DNA of 64,000 nt from Nocardia anaemiae NBRC 100462 (GCF_001612725.1 NZ_BDAZ01000001.1:62001-126000), one strand, 5' to 3'. Positions 1 through 8,685 are shown, numbered from the stretch's first letter. Translations and numbers: made by a program. The notes: generated by a model from the sequence alone, not told the origin.

Positions 1-1410
1 AGGAACCTGCGTTTCATGCTCAAGGGATTTGATGCGGAGGTGGGCACACTCAATCCCGGAGTGAGGGACTACCTCGCTGGATCTCACATACAGCCGCGCC
101 CTCGCAGTCGGCCGTACCAAGCCTATACCGACGGCGAGTGGGCGCGACTGGAGATCGCACTCAAGACATATCTGGCGGAACAACGGGCGCTGCATAAGGA
201 GGCGCAAGCGGCCGCCGCCGACGGGATCGACCCTCGCCTCAGACCGGCCCGCTTCGAGGATGTGTGCTGGTTACTCGTCAGTCAGGGGCCAATGCGTTTC
301 TACACCGACTACATCAAACTTCTCTGCGCGCACAGGGGCGGTCTGAACCGAGAGCGACCCATGTTCAGCCGGGCAGTCGCCGCGCTGTTTCCACGGCGCG
401 ACGTTCAGGTCGCCTACGCCACACTGTTCGGGATGTACTCGGGCATCGTCCCGGATGGCATCGACGATCTGACCGTGGGCGATATTGATTGGGCTGGCGA
501 TACATCGGTACTGCTGAGCTACGTCAAAGGCCGTACATCACAGGAAAGTTCAGCTCTTCCGAGACAGGCTGTTCAGCTGCTGCAGAAGTGGCTTGAGCAC
601 AGTGAGCTGATGCGATCCTTCGCACCCAAGGAGTTGCGTGATCAACTGTGGTTCTCCTACAACGACCGGGGCTTTCTCGGTCTGCCGCCTAATAGGAGGA
701 CCCAGCACAGACTCGTAGTGAACCTGGGTGCGGTCGATGACTCGGGGGAACCCTTGGTAATTCACCGCTCCCGGATCCGCGTCACCTACATCGAGCGGCT
801 CGCGCGTCGCGGCTGGACTGGACGCGTCACAATCGATCCAAACCATGCTGCTCGAACCGAGGGTGACCACTACGCCACTCCTACGAGTCCCGTGGAGCTA
901 GATGCCGTCCAGTCGATCATCGAGGACGGCCAGGTCGACCTATTGCGCAAGGCTCTACCAGCCGTCGTACTGTCCAGCGACCAGACTGCAGAACTGGTCA
1001 AGAGTTTGCCGGATGAGGTTCGTCGACTCGGGTTGGATGCAACCGCGCTGCAGGAGCTGGTTGGCGGAGAACGTGACGTTTTCACTGCAGCCTGCGCGGA
1101 CCAGCTCGCAGGTATGCATGGGCCAGCAGGGCAGCCGTGTCCTGCGCGGCCATGGGTGTGCCTGTTGTGCCCACTTGCGGTGTTCCTTCCCAGGCACGCA
1201 CCGAACCTGCTGCGGCTAAATGGTTACTTTTCACGACAGTTCCGACAGATGCCCGCGGATCACTTCATGCGCGTCTTCGGCCCTTACGCCGAGCGGCTGG
1301 CCAACGAGATTCTGCCCAAGTTCTCCGACACCGTGAAGTCACAGGCATCCGTCGAGGTAGCCGACAACGATGGCGGCGTTCCGCTCCGACCGGAGGAGAC
1401 AACCGCGTGA
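1..1410 (+). CDS. Tn554-type tyrosine recombinase, 5' end outside window
   Basis: The frame is open from the first base, so the start is probably upstream; the first in-window ATG is at 16 (464 residues from there). It resembles the larger recombinases of Tn554-like tnpABC cassettes: a degenerate catalytic core (about residues 125-290 from that ATG) and a Cys-containing C-terminal extension (CPARPWVCLLCP). The core box normally carrying the first catalytic Arg reads YSGIVPDGIDDL with no Arg. A later R...TY and NHAARTEGDHY segment could supply Arg, His and Tyr. The next recombinase gene overlaps its stop codon. It may be a helper rather than an active strand-transferase; that is inference from the missing Arg. 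Confidence 0.75.
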   Translation, partial: RNLRFMLKGFDAEVGTLNPGVRDYLAGSHIQPRPRSRPYQAYTDGEWARLEIALKTYLAEQRALHKEAQAAAADGIDPRLRPARFEDVCWLLVSQGPMRFYTDYIKLLCAHRGGLNRERPMFSRAVAALFPRRDVQVAYATLFGMYSGIVPDGIDDLTVGDIDWAGDTSVLLSYVKGRTSQESSALPRQAVQLLQKWLEHSELMRSFAPKELRDQLWFSYNDRGFLGLPPNRRTQHRLVVNLGAVDDSGEPLVIHRSRIRVTYIERLARRGWTGRVTIDPNHAARTEGDHYATPTSPVELDAVQSIIEDGQVDLLRKALPAVVLSSDQTAELVKSLPDEVRRLGLDATALQELVGGERDVFTAACADQLAGMHGPAGQPCPARPWVCLLCPLAVFLPRHAPNLLRLNGYFSRQFRQMPADHFMRVFGPYAERLANEILPKFSDTVKSQASVEVADNDGGVPLRPEETTA

Positions 1411-3581
1411 TCAGTGATTCCGACGCCGAACGGAAAGCCTTTTTCCACCAGTCATGTTCGATATTTTCCGGGGCCAAGGTCTGCGAAACCGCGGGGCTGC
1501 GATTGGCCGCCGGAGCGCACGACGCCTACTTCGACAGCGATGTCTGGGATCTGTCTCGGCTTGCCGATGCTCACCGGACTATCTACACCCGTGAACTGGT
1601 CTGGGATTTCACCCTGATCAGCACGCCCTTCTGGCGAATTGTCGCCAAGGAGATGCTGTTGGCGCTGATGGCTCCGCACCACGAGCAGGTGCTGGTCACA
1701 GCGCACGCGTTGCGGACAGTGCACAGTCCGCGGACCTGTTACCGAATGCTGCGCCAACTCACCCGATGGTTCAATTGGCTTGCTGAGCAGGGTATTTCAA
1801 GCTTACACGCAGTCACGCAGGATCTCTGTGACCGCTACTTAGAGCTCACATGTTGGAGCGCCCAACAACAGGCCAAGCCCGGGCGCCGACTTGATCCCGG
1901 GACAACTGCTGAAGTTGTACGCACCATGAAAACGCTAGCCCTCTACACCGAGGTGCTGTCGGCCGACAGCTACCGTCCGGGGTTCGTCCCTTGGCCAGGC
2001 AAGACGGCCGCGCAGGTGGTCGGCCGCACAACGTGGGGCGGTAACCGAATCCCGCCTGTGCCTGATCACGTGCTCGAACCACTGTTGACGACATGCCTTT
2101 TCCTGGTAGAGGTCATAGGCCCGAATCTCGCCGACGTCCTTTCCGAGCTCCGGGTACAGAAGGCTGCGGAGCAAGCACTACCGAACCTTACGATCGCTCG
2201 CATTCCGGACTTACTGAACCATCTTCGGATGACTGGAACCGCCCTGCCCGCAGCGTCATCGACAAAGATAAAGGCGCGGCTCAGTCGCGGTGAGGACGCA
2301 GATCCCTTGGTTAATCTGTCCTGGGAGAGCCTCGCGAGACTGATCGGCTGCGGCACGATCCCGTTTGAGTCTCGAGAGCAGCTCAAGCCAAAGCTGATCG
2401 AGATCGCCTCCAAGGTCGGCTTCGAGCGGACCTGGGCGCGTAACGCTGTGCACATCCCCATGTTCGGTAGTGACAAGTTGGTGCCGTGGACAGCACCTTT
2501 GGCCGAGCAGGATCTGAAGGCTGCGGCCGGCTACGCCGTCACCGCCAGCCTTGTTTTGGTGGCCGCCCTCAGCGGCATGCGCCGCAGCGAACTACGCGAG
2601 TTGTCGGTCGGCTGCTGCAAATCGGAGCTCGTGGCTGCCGGCACCGGAGTCCGCTACAAGCTCACCGGAAGGTTGATCAAGGGACAAAAATTCGGCGGTG
2701 TCCCCGACGAGTGGGTGGTGATCGAACAGGTCCACCGCGCCGTTCAGTTGGCCGAGAAGCTGCAAGACATCGCCTCCGGCGAACCGTTGTTCACCGGCGT
2801 TGAGATGAGCAAGCGAATTGCGAATCTGCGCCGCTGGCTGAATGACTCGGGCAACCTTGATCGTTGGGGGTTGCCAGCCATCCCGCCGGGACCGGTCAGC
2901 CCCCGCATGCTTCGTCGTACATTAGCGCTGTCTATAGCTCAGCGGCCTGGCGGCCTGCTCGCTGCGAAGGTCGCACTGAAACACATTTCGGTGGCAACTA
3001 CAGAGGGATACGCGGCGCGACCTGGTGGCTCCCAGAAAGTGTTTCTCGCCGAGATCCACGAGGCAGAGCAGGAGCACCACCTCGCACTCACTGTCGAGGC
3101 ATTCCGCGACACACTCGCTGGCAAGATGCCCTCAGGTCCCGGAGCCCGGGGGTTGATCAGTGCCTTTCACCACGTCGATGCCCAGTTAAAAGACGCCGCC
3201 CGCACCGATCCGAAGGTACTCAACGACGATCGCCATCTGGAGAGTCTGCTGCGCAAGTTGGCTGGATCGCTGCACGTTGCACCAGCCAACTTCTGCTGGT
3301 TCCTCGATCCATCCAAGGCGCTCTGTCTCAAACTGGCTGGCACGCCTGAAGCGACGAAACCGCTAGCGGGAATGTGTGATTCGGCTCGCTGCCCCCAAGC
3401 GACACACCACCTCTCGCACCGACCCGTATGGGCAACGCAGGCCCAGGCGGTCAAGGTGTTTCTCGGCAGCCCGCGCATCGCCAGGGGGGAGAAACAACGA
3501 CTCGCAGTCGAACACGACCGCACACTACGCGTCATCGCTGCTATCGATGCAGCCAATTCCACAGCGCAAGAAGGGGACTAA
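1407..3581 (+). CDS. Tn554-type site-specific tyrosine recombinase
   Basis: The product (724 residues) is a large tyrosine recombinase, probably the catalytic subunit for integration and excision. The core motifs are present: SGMRRSELREL with the first Arg, PRMLRRTLAL with the second, KHIS with the His, and TEGYA with the likely Tyr nucleophile. A C-terminal CDSARCPQATHH segment suggests metal binding. The start is a GTG at 1407 overlapping the previous stop, with a GGAGGAG ribosome site at 1392-1398; the frame is open further upstream, but that part overlaps the first recombinase. The TnpC-like gene follows after 3 bases. Confidence 0.85.
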   Translation: MISDSDAERKAFFHQSCSIFSGAKVCETAGLRLAAGAHDAYFDSDVWDLSRLADAHRTIYTRELVWDFTLISTPFWRIVAKEMLLALMAPHHEQVLVTAHALRTVHSPRTCYRMLRQLTRWFNWLAEQGISSLHAVTQDLCDRYLELTCWSAQQQAKPGRRLDPGTTAEVVRTMKTLALYTEVLSADSYRPGFVPWPGKTAAQVVGRTTWGGNRIPPVPDHVLEPLLTTCLFLVEVIGPNLADVLSELRVQKAAEQALPNLTIARIPDLLNHLRMTGTALPAASSTKIKARLSRGEDADPLVNLSWESLARLIGCGTIPFESREQLKPKLIEIASKVGFERTWARNAVHIPMFGSDKLVPWTAPLAEQDLKAAAGYAVTASLVLVAALSGMRRSELRELSVGCCKSELVAAGTGVRYKLTGRLIKGQKFGGVPDEWVVIEQVHRAVQLAEKLQDIASGEPLFTGVEMSKRIANLRRWLNDSGNLDRWGLPAIPPGPVSPRMLRRTLALSIAQRPGGLLAAKVALKHISVATTEGYAARPGGSQKVFLAEIHEAEQEHHLALTVEAFRDTLAGKMPSGPGARGLISAFHHVDAQLKDAARTDPKVLNDDRHLESLLRKLAGSLHVAPANFCWFLDPSKALCLKLAGTPEATKPLAGMCDSARCPQATHHLSHRPVWATQAQAVKVFLGSPRIARGEKQRLAVEHDRTLRVIAAIDAANSTAQEGD

Positions 3582-3584
3582 AGC

Positions 3585-4043
3585 ATGGCTCGGATCAGTG
3601 ATGGCGACAAGACTCGCAACGAGCAATCCATCCGCGCCGCTATGGACCGACTCTTGAGCGGAGATCTACCACCAGGCAGGCGCTGTGATCTAAAATCTCT
3701 GGCAGCAGAAGCAGGTGTGACCCGCACCGGGTTCTACCCCAAGAAGAACCGTGACGGCTCCTCGCGCCCGGGCCCCTATCAACACCTGGCCGACGAGTTC
3801 GAGCGGCGCCTGCATGCCCTTCAGAACGCAAGCGCTGCACCCGATCCACGGGTCCAACAGATCGAACGGCTCAAGAACGAAGTCGGAAACCTCAAAGCCC
3901 GTGTTGCCCGCCGAGATGTCGTGGTGGCCGAGCTGCAGCAGTTCAAGTCTCTGGCGATCTCCCGGCTCGCCGCCCAACATGACGAAATCACTCAGCTCCG
4001 CGCACAACTCGAACATCCCCACAACGTCTCGCAGTTGCGATAA
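3585..4043 (+). CDS. TnpC-like DUF6262 protein
   Basis: A 152-residue basic protein with an N-terminal helix-turn-helix-like segment (LKSLAAEAGVTRTGFYPKKN, about residues 37-56) and a heptad-patterned helical C-terminus (about 90-145) that should form a coiled coil. It matches the small third protein of Tn554-type cassettes (TnpC, about 125 residues in Tn554), which influences frequency and orientation of transposition. It lies 3 bases after the recombinase, so the genes are surely co-transcribed. The family call rests on size, position and the HTH plus coiled-coil layout. Confidence 0.75.
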   Translation: MARISDGDKTRNEQSIRAAMDRLLSGDLPPGRRCDLKSLAAEAGVTRTGFYPKKNRDGSSRPGPYQHLADEFERRLHALQNASAAPDPRVQQIERLKNEVGNLKARVARRDVVVAELQQFKSLAISRLAAQHDEITQLRAQLEHPHNVSQLR

Positions 4044-4218
4044 GCAAGGCCCCAGGCGAACGGCCTGATTGGCGGGTGCTGGTGGGGGAAGCGCGCGTAG
4101 GTCGTGGACCTTGTCATGCGCCGGGCGAGCGCTCGCGCCGGTGGCAGATACGGCCCGCGGCGCCAACTACAACCTGTCGTCGCACGTATCGGTGCTGGGT
4201 GACGAACGGAGACAAGGA

Positions 4219-5076
4219 ATGTCGGTGGTTGTCGCTATCGTCGGTGCGGTGAGTTGGTATGGCGCGGGACGATTTCTGAGACCCGGTGACAGTCCGCCTG
4301 GTGAGTCGGTTATTGAAGGCGATATCTTCGCGATCCTGAACTTTGTGCTCGGCAACGGCGTTCGCCACTACAGAGTGGCGGGACGCTACGAACTACGAGC
4401 CGACATGATGTTTCTGGTGGGCGCTCGCGAACACCCGCTCGTCATCGAATACGACGGCGGGTACTGGCATCGCGACCGCGAGGACACCGACCTCAGAAAG
4501 ATCTGCGAAACTCTGCACCTTCGTGGCTTGCACGACATCATTCGCCTTCGCGTGCACCCACTGCGGCGTCTGCGACCTGCCGATATCAGCATCCCGCGGC
4601 GAGCCGATGCCATGACGTGCTCCCGCCTGGTGCTACTTCACATCGCGCATCGCCCCGAACCCTACGAGCTCGACGACGACACCCTGGACAGAATCCACAA
4701 GTTCCTCGCGTTCAGCGCCACCGAGCTCCCCGACGACAACATCCATTGTGACTTCTGTCTGGAACTGAACTTCGTTCTGCAAGAACATCGTTCAACGACC
4801 AGTCGGAGGATGCATCGCCTACACAACCCAGGCGGCATCTCCTTCAGGAAGTTGGCGGCCGAGCTCGCACAACGCAGCGAACAGTACGAGGGTGTGTGGC
4901 ATCCGGATAATCGCGAATGGGAGCAAGCAGAAGCTGCTGCCCATCAACGGCACGGTTTCAGAGGCTGGTTGCAGCAGCAGCGAGCGGTCGCGCAACACGT
5001 GGCGCAGTCCAGCGAGGTGGGCTCCACTATCCCTCTGCTTACGAAATATGAAACCGGTTGGATCGAAGCCAGCTAA
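4219..5076 (+). CDS. PD-(D/E)XK / Vsr-like nuclease-domain protein
   Basis: A 285-residue protein with a compact nuclease-like core: RADMMFL (Asp62), then LVIEYDGGYWH (Glu77, Asp79, His84), a following Lys94 and an IIRLRVHPL strand. This spacing resembles zinc-ribbon-associated Vsr/PD-(D/E)XK endonucleases, suggesting DNA cleavage. A lone CDFC pair at about residue 177 is not a full zinc site. The ATG at 4219 is preferred over an upstream ATG at 4069 because GGAG at 4208-4211 lies 7 bases before it and the upstream extension looks non-coding. Another nuclease-fold gene follows 44 bases later. Substrate unknown. Confidence 0.6.
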   Translation: MSVVVAIVGAVSWYGAGRFLRPGDSPPGESVIEGDIFAILNFVLGNGVRHYRVAGRYELRADMMFLVGAREHPLVIEYDGGYWHRDREDTDLRKICETLHLRGLHDIIRLRVHPLRRLRPADISIPRRADAMTCSRLVLLHIAHRPEPYELDDDTLDRIHKFLAFSATELPDDNIHCDFCLELNFVLQEHRSTTSRRMHRLHNPGGISFRKLAAELAQRSEQYEGVWHPDNREWEQAEAAAHQRHGFRGWLQQQRAVAQHVAQSSEVGSTIPLLTKYETGWIEAS

Positions 5077-5120
5077 ATCGATGCGAACTGTGAGCCACGA
5101 ATCGACAAGCAGGAGATCCG

Positions 5121-5558
5121 ATGCCAGCAGATCCTCATGAATCGCACATCCGGGAGTTCCTCGCGCACCGACTCGATATCCTGGAACCTGGCCTGCGCCT
5201 TGTCGATCAGGAGTACCGACTGCCGAACTCCAACGGGACTGGCGGCAGGATCGATATCCTTGCCCGCGACCAGCACCAGATGTGGGTAGTAATCGAGCTG
5301 AAACGGGCGAACAGGTCAGCCCGAGAGACGGCCCAAGAGCTGACGAAGTATGCCGAACTGCTGCGTCGCGAAAAAGGGCTACCGCAGCATCGGATTCGAA
5401 CGATGGCCGTCGCGCTCGAGCCGCAATGGCGGGAACTTCTGGCTCCCCTGAGCAACCTTGCTCGTAAGTGGGACCACGATCGAACTCGTGTGCACGTAAC
5501 GACTGCGATCAAGGTAATACGCGATGTATGGTGGGCGCGCGTTATTCAAGATGAATAA
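5121..5558 (+). CDS. NucS/DUF91-like PD-(D/E)XK nuclease-domain protein
   Basis: A 145-residue protein that is almost entirely a restriction-endonuclease-like fold: GRIDILARD (Asp45), WVVIELKRA (Glu59, Lys61), then an AQELTKYAELL helix with Gln72 and Tyr77. The order and spacing resemble the C-terminal nuclease domain of NucS and DUF91 proteins. The NucS N-terminal DNA-binding domain is absent, so it is not the mismatch-repair NucS itself. AGGAG at 5111-5115 lies 5 bases before the ATG. It likely forms a pair with the preceding nuclease gene. Biological target unknown. Confidence 0.65.
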   Translation: MPADPHESHIREFLAHRLDILEPGLRLVDQEYRLPNSNGTGGRIDILARDQHQMWVVIELKRANRSARETAQELTKYAELLRREKGLPQHRIRTMAVALEPQWRELLAPLSNLARKWDHDRTRVHVTTAIKVIRDVWWARVIQDE

Positions 5559-5758
5559 CGTCGTCGAATAAATCCCCTGAGATGGTTGTTGACCGCAACC
5601 CTGATGCGACCAGCCGCGAGGTACATCCGATTACCTAGCCCGTCTGCAGATCGATCCCCCTCGCGGCTGGTTGAGGGTCGGCGGCGAACACCCCTGTATG
5701 GCCTAGCCAGTCGCCGATACCTGAATCTCGTACCTGCAACGAATAGAACGAGGTGTCA

Positions 5759-6073
5759 ATGACAGCAGGTGGTCCCCCGGGCACGGACGACGGCTCACAA
5801 CAGGCGATCCCTGATCCCGTGACACCAGCCATGACTGTGTCGGTAGCTGAAGGCGCCGAGCGCCTTGGGCAATCAACCCGCTGGTACATGCAGCAGCTGC
5901 GGGCACTCAAGCTGCCAGGCCACAAGATCGGACGATCATGGCGGTTGACCGAGGAAGACATCCGAGAAGCATTGCGGCTCACCGCCAGACCTGCATTCGC
6001 TCCGCCGCCGGACCTAGCTGGATTGACGCCAACCAGCCGCAGACGACCGAATCGCAGAAGGCGAACCACTTAG
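5759..6073 (+). CDS. Excisionase/MerR-type helix-turn-helix protein
   Basis: A 104-residue protein with a winged-helix domain in the middle (about residues 26-72): a VAEGAERLG helix, STRWYMQQLRALKLPGHKIG, and the GRSWRLTEEDI wing-to-helix segment typical of excisionase-type and MerR-like DNA-binding domains. The tail is Arg/Pro-rich. ATG 5759 is chosen over GTG 5753 because GAGG at 5750-5753 is then 5 bases upstream. In an island with tyrosine recombinases it may act as a recombination directionality factor or as a local repressor; the sequence alone does not separate these. Confidence 0.7.
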   Translation: MTAGGPPGTDDGSQQAIPDPVTPAMTVSVAEGAERLGQSTRWYMQQLRALKLPGHKIGRSWRLTEEDIREALRLTARPAFAPPPDLAGLTPTSRRRPNRRRRTT

Positions 6074-6178
6074 TACCGCCGATCACTATGCGCACCGCGG
6101 AGGGATCTATCGCCGTGACAACGCCGTAATTGGACGAATACGATCATTGCCTGGCACCGCCAATGAATCCTCGCCGTT

Positions 6179-6364
6179 CTAGTCCCGATTACGTCGCCAT
6201 TCCTCCGCTTCACGCAGCAGCCGCGCGGCGTTCTCCTCCGTCATCGGCGGCGGTATGTCCTCGGGCGCAAGCGGCTCGTCGACGAAGACCAAACCATCCA
6301 GGAACCCCTGCGGGTCCCTGGAGAGCTCATCGAGCGCCCGTTCCCACGGATCGTTCATGATCAC
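6179..6364 (-). CDS. Small acidic hypothetical protein
   Basis: A 61-residue acidic protein, not recognised. It contains MNDPWERALDELSRDPQGF, a Pro-rich centre (EDIPPPMTEEN) and a C-terminal helix (ARLLREAEEWRRNRD). The GTG start at 6364 has GGGA 5 bases upstream; an ATG two codons later is possible. The composition looks like a real soluble protein. It is the last small gene of a minus-strand group with the Cys-rich gene at 6549. Confidence 0.5.
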   Translation of the reverse strand: MIMNDPWERALDELSRDPQGFLDGLVFVDEPLAPEDIPPPMTEENAARLLREAEEWRRNRD

Positions 6365-6548
6365 GATTGTCCCATGACGATCCGCGCAGGTGAATGCCGC
6401 AACGGCTGAAGCAGGGTAGGACTCAGTGGGCTGGAGTTCGTCACATGGGACCCGGCGGAGGTAGGTCCGGTGTTCCGAGGTCTGGTGTTGCGGAATCGGT
6501 CAGAGGGCCAGCGGGTTTCGATCGTGCTTGGATAGGGTCTCGACTGGC

Positions 6549-7055
6549 TCAGCACGGAGGCGGATCGGACAATGATGGACCGGACGCTGTGCCGGCGAGG
6601 CGGAGTTCGTCAGCCTCATCATCGTCGCAATAGCGCAGCTTCCCGTCTTCATCCAGGTAGGCATCGACTGGTGGCTCGTCGACCTCGTATCCAAACGATT
6701 CGGTGCAGCCATCACAGAACTCAAGCATCGAGGTGACCGGTCCCGAACATTGGATACACGTGAAGAACTGGCACTTCTGGCAGATCATGGACGCGCTGCC
6801 GTCGGAGGTGTGATCGGGTTTGCAACTGCCGGTGCAGCGCACGCGGAAGTGGGTGATGCCCGCACAGGTGCGGCAGATGTCAATGCCGAGGGTCTTGACG
6901 TAGGGGTCGTCGTAGTCGACTGCGACTGCGCGGCTATCGCAGTGGCAGGTGTTGCGCTCGACAATCTCGAGGAATACGGCTTCATAGATCGGCGCGTGCG
7001 ATGCCTTCCATGCATCGCGGGCGCGTTTCCAACCGTTGGGGTAGTGCTGAGACAT
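6549..7055 (-). CDS. Cys-rich multi-zinc-ribbon hypothetical protein
   Basis: A 168-residue unrecognised protein with a striking Cys array between about residues 37 and 116: CHC, CRTC, CTGSC, CQKC, CIQC and CDGC, enough for at least two or three zinc-binding knuckles. The C-terminal 50 residues are acidic (YLDEDGKLRYCDDDEADEL). A strong GGAGGAG site 5 bases before the ATG supports the start. Multi-ribbon proteins of this kind usually bind nucleic acid or protein partners; no specific role can be assigned. Confidence 0.7.
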   Translation of the reverse strand: MSQHYPNGWKRARDAWKASHAPIYEAVFLEIVERNTCHCDSRAVAVDYDDPYVKTLGIDICRTCAGITHFRVRCTGSCKPDHTSDGSASMICQKCQFFTCIQCSGPVTSMLEFCDGCTESFGYEVDEPPVDAYLDEDGKLRYCDDDEADELRLAGTASGPSLSDPPPC

Positions 7056-7210
7056 CGCTGCTCCTCCGCGTGGCTGATGTCGGCGCCAAGTATGACGATG
7101 CGATGCTCGACGACCGCAAGTGCGAATGCGGTCAGTGTGGCAGGCGGGTACGACACGTTTGCCGAATGTCAGTGTCGTTTGTCCTGAGCCTTAGTGGATC
7201 TCGTCTAATA

Positions 7211-7282
7211 CCGAGTGCTGGCGGCCACCTGACTAGAGGTGGCCGCCAGCAACGCGACGGTGTGACGGTCGGCAGCACTCGG
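7211..7282 (-). terminator. Nested hairpins after the 312-residue gene
   Basis: A perfect 15-bp stem (7216-7230 with 7237-7251, six-base loop) lies just past the stop codon of the minus-strand gene at 7286. The ten bases at 7211-7220 can also pair with 7273-7282, which overlaps the end of the gene. The two pairings share the bases at 7216-7220 and so compete. The long stem looks like a GC-rich actinobacterial terminator without a T-run. Confidence 0.5.
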
Positions 7283-7285
7283 GTT

Positions 7286-8224
7286 TCAGGCCGCTTGCAT
7301 TGAGGCGGAAGCCTTTCGCAGGGCCGTGCGGCGGTAGGTTTCGGCCTTGGCGCGATCGCCGCGCCGGAGTTGGTCGTCCTGGATCCGGATCCACCCCTGG
7401 GTCATCAACCATCGTTGCTGCGCCCGGCCGTCGGTGGCATTGAAGAACAACGGAATACCCTTCGGATCGGCGGTTGACGTAGCGATCTCGTCCCAGGTCG
7501 GGCTTCGATCCTCGTGTAGCCGTCGATAGATCCCGATGTACCGGGCGACCAGGTAGCCGACGGTTGCCGCGGAGGCGGGTGAAACGTGATCGCCATGGAA
7601 GCGGTTGTAAAACCGTCGGCCAGTGCACAGCGAGCGAGGCCTTCGATTCGACGCGATCCATCCGGCGCGGTCCAGGATTGTGAATGTCGGTTTCCTGGCC
7701 AGCCGATACTCAGGCAACTCCCCGAGTGTCGCGATCCACCAGTCCACGACGGGGTCGGATTGCCATGCTTCCTGCCAGGTTGGGCCGATGCCGTGATTGG
7801 CCCAGTGCAGCGCGACGGCCGACGACAACGCCTCACCGATTGAGTCGACATCGGCGCGAATCATCGCCTCGAACTGTTTGGTCTCCGCACGCACCTCGTC
7901 GCTATCCGCGGCGGTTTTCATGCCTGGTGGGTTGGTCATCGCGGTGCTCAGCGCACCAGGTGTCGGTACCTGCCCGGCCTTCAGCAACGCGATGATCATT
8001 GCGGCGGCCTCCCCGGTGTACTCTGCCAGGTCCAGTGGCGCACGCTTGGCGAAGCCGTAGCGGACCGGGTCGACCGCTCGCGACAACCGTGCCGCGGCAT
8101 TGGTATCGCCGGCCAACTCAGTGCCAGCCAGCCACAATTGGGCCGCGTGGTCGACGCCCTCATGGCGCCCTTTCAAGATCACTGTGGACAACGCTCTAGC
8201 TCCGATCTCGTGTGATGTGGTCAT
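7286..8224 (-). CDS. Hypothetical protein (312 residues), divergent from an XRE regulator
   Basis: Not recognised. The protein is soluble and helical, with repeated Trp-containing segments (GIGPTWQEAW, SPTWDEIA) and a basic, aromatic stretch (SLCTGRRFYNRFHGDHVSP) followed by TVGYLVARYIGIYRRL in the C-terminal half. No signal peptide, membrane segment or clear enzyme motif is visible. The ATG at 8224 sits beside a small inverted repeat (ACTCG and CGAGT, 8227-8239). The XRE gene at 8419 is divergent and may regulate it. Confidence 0.65.
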   Translation of the reverse strand: MTTSHEIGARALSTVILKGRHEGVDHAAQLWLAGTELAGDTNAAARLSRAVDPVRYGFAKRAPLDLAEYTGEAAAMIIALLKAGQVPTPGALSTAMTNPPGMKTAADSDEVRAETKQFEAMIRADVDSIGEALSSAVALHWANHGIGPTWQEAWQSDPVVDWWIATLGELPEYRLARKPTFTILDRAGWIASNRRPRSLCTGRRFYNRFHGDHVSPASAATVGYLVARYIGIYRRLHEDRSPTWDEIATSTADPKGIPLFFNATDGRAQQRWLMTQGWIRIQDDQLRRGDRAKAETYRRTALRKASASMQAA

Positions 8225-8328
8225 TCACTCGAAGCGAGTCGATCCACGACGGACGCTCGCCGAGTTCGGATTGCGCGGACTGCTCGGATTAGCCCGGTCG
8301 TGAGGGTCGCACGTGGCGATCAGGTCGA

Positions 8329-8378
8329 GCATAGTACGACATTTACGCATGGGATGGAAGAGCATAGGACGTTTACGC
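8329..8378. promoter_or_regulatory. Direct repeats in the divergent promoter region
   Basis: Two copies of a composite repeat lie between the 312-residue gene and the XRE gene: GCATAG at 8329-8334 followed by GACATTTACGC at 8338-8348, and GCATAG at 8362-8367 followed directly by GACGTTTACGC at 8368-8378. A partial third copy (GGACGTATG) starts at 8397. They are spaced about three helical turns apart and are plausible operators for the adjacent XRE regulator. Confidence 0.45.
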
Positions 8379-8418
8379 TCTGGATCATTATGCGCTGGAC
8401 GTATGTGGTTGGTTCTGT

Positions 8419-8685
8419 ATGTCCAGCCCAGGCAAGCCGCCGCGCAATCCGACCGCTATGGCGTTCGGAGCGCGGGTGCGTGCCCGGCGAACCGAACTCG
8501 GATGGAGCCAGGAAGTCGCTGCTCACGAATGCGGCGTGCACTGGACCTATCTGGGCCAGGTCGAACGTGGTCGGCGCAGCCCACGGGTGGAAAACATCAT
8601 CAGGTTCGCGACAGGGCTACAGACGACGCCGGGCCAACTGATGGATGGCCTGCCCGTGCCGCCGCCAGTCGGCGATCCGAGTTGA
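8419..8685 (+). CDS. XRE-family HTH transcriptional regulator
   Basis: An 88-residue protein that is essentially one Cro/C1-type domain: FGARVRARRTELGWSQEVAA, then HECGVHWTYLGQVERGRRSP as the turn and recognition helix, and NIIRFATGLQTTPGQL. No Shine-Dalgarno sequence precedes the ATG at 8419, so it may be translated from a leaderless transcript; an internal ATG at 8458 would remove only the disordered tail. The direct repeats immediately upstream suggest autoregulation. Confidence 0.8.
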   Translation: MSSPGKPPRNPTAMAFGARVRARRTELGWSQEVAAHECGVHWTYLGQVERGRRSPRVENIIRFATGLQTTPGQLMDGLPVPPPVGDPS

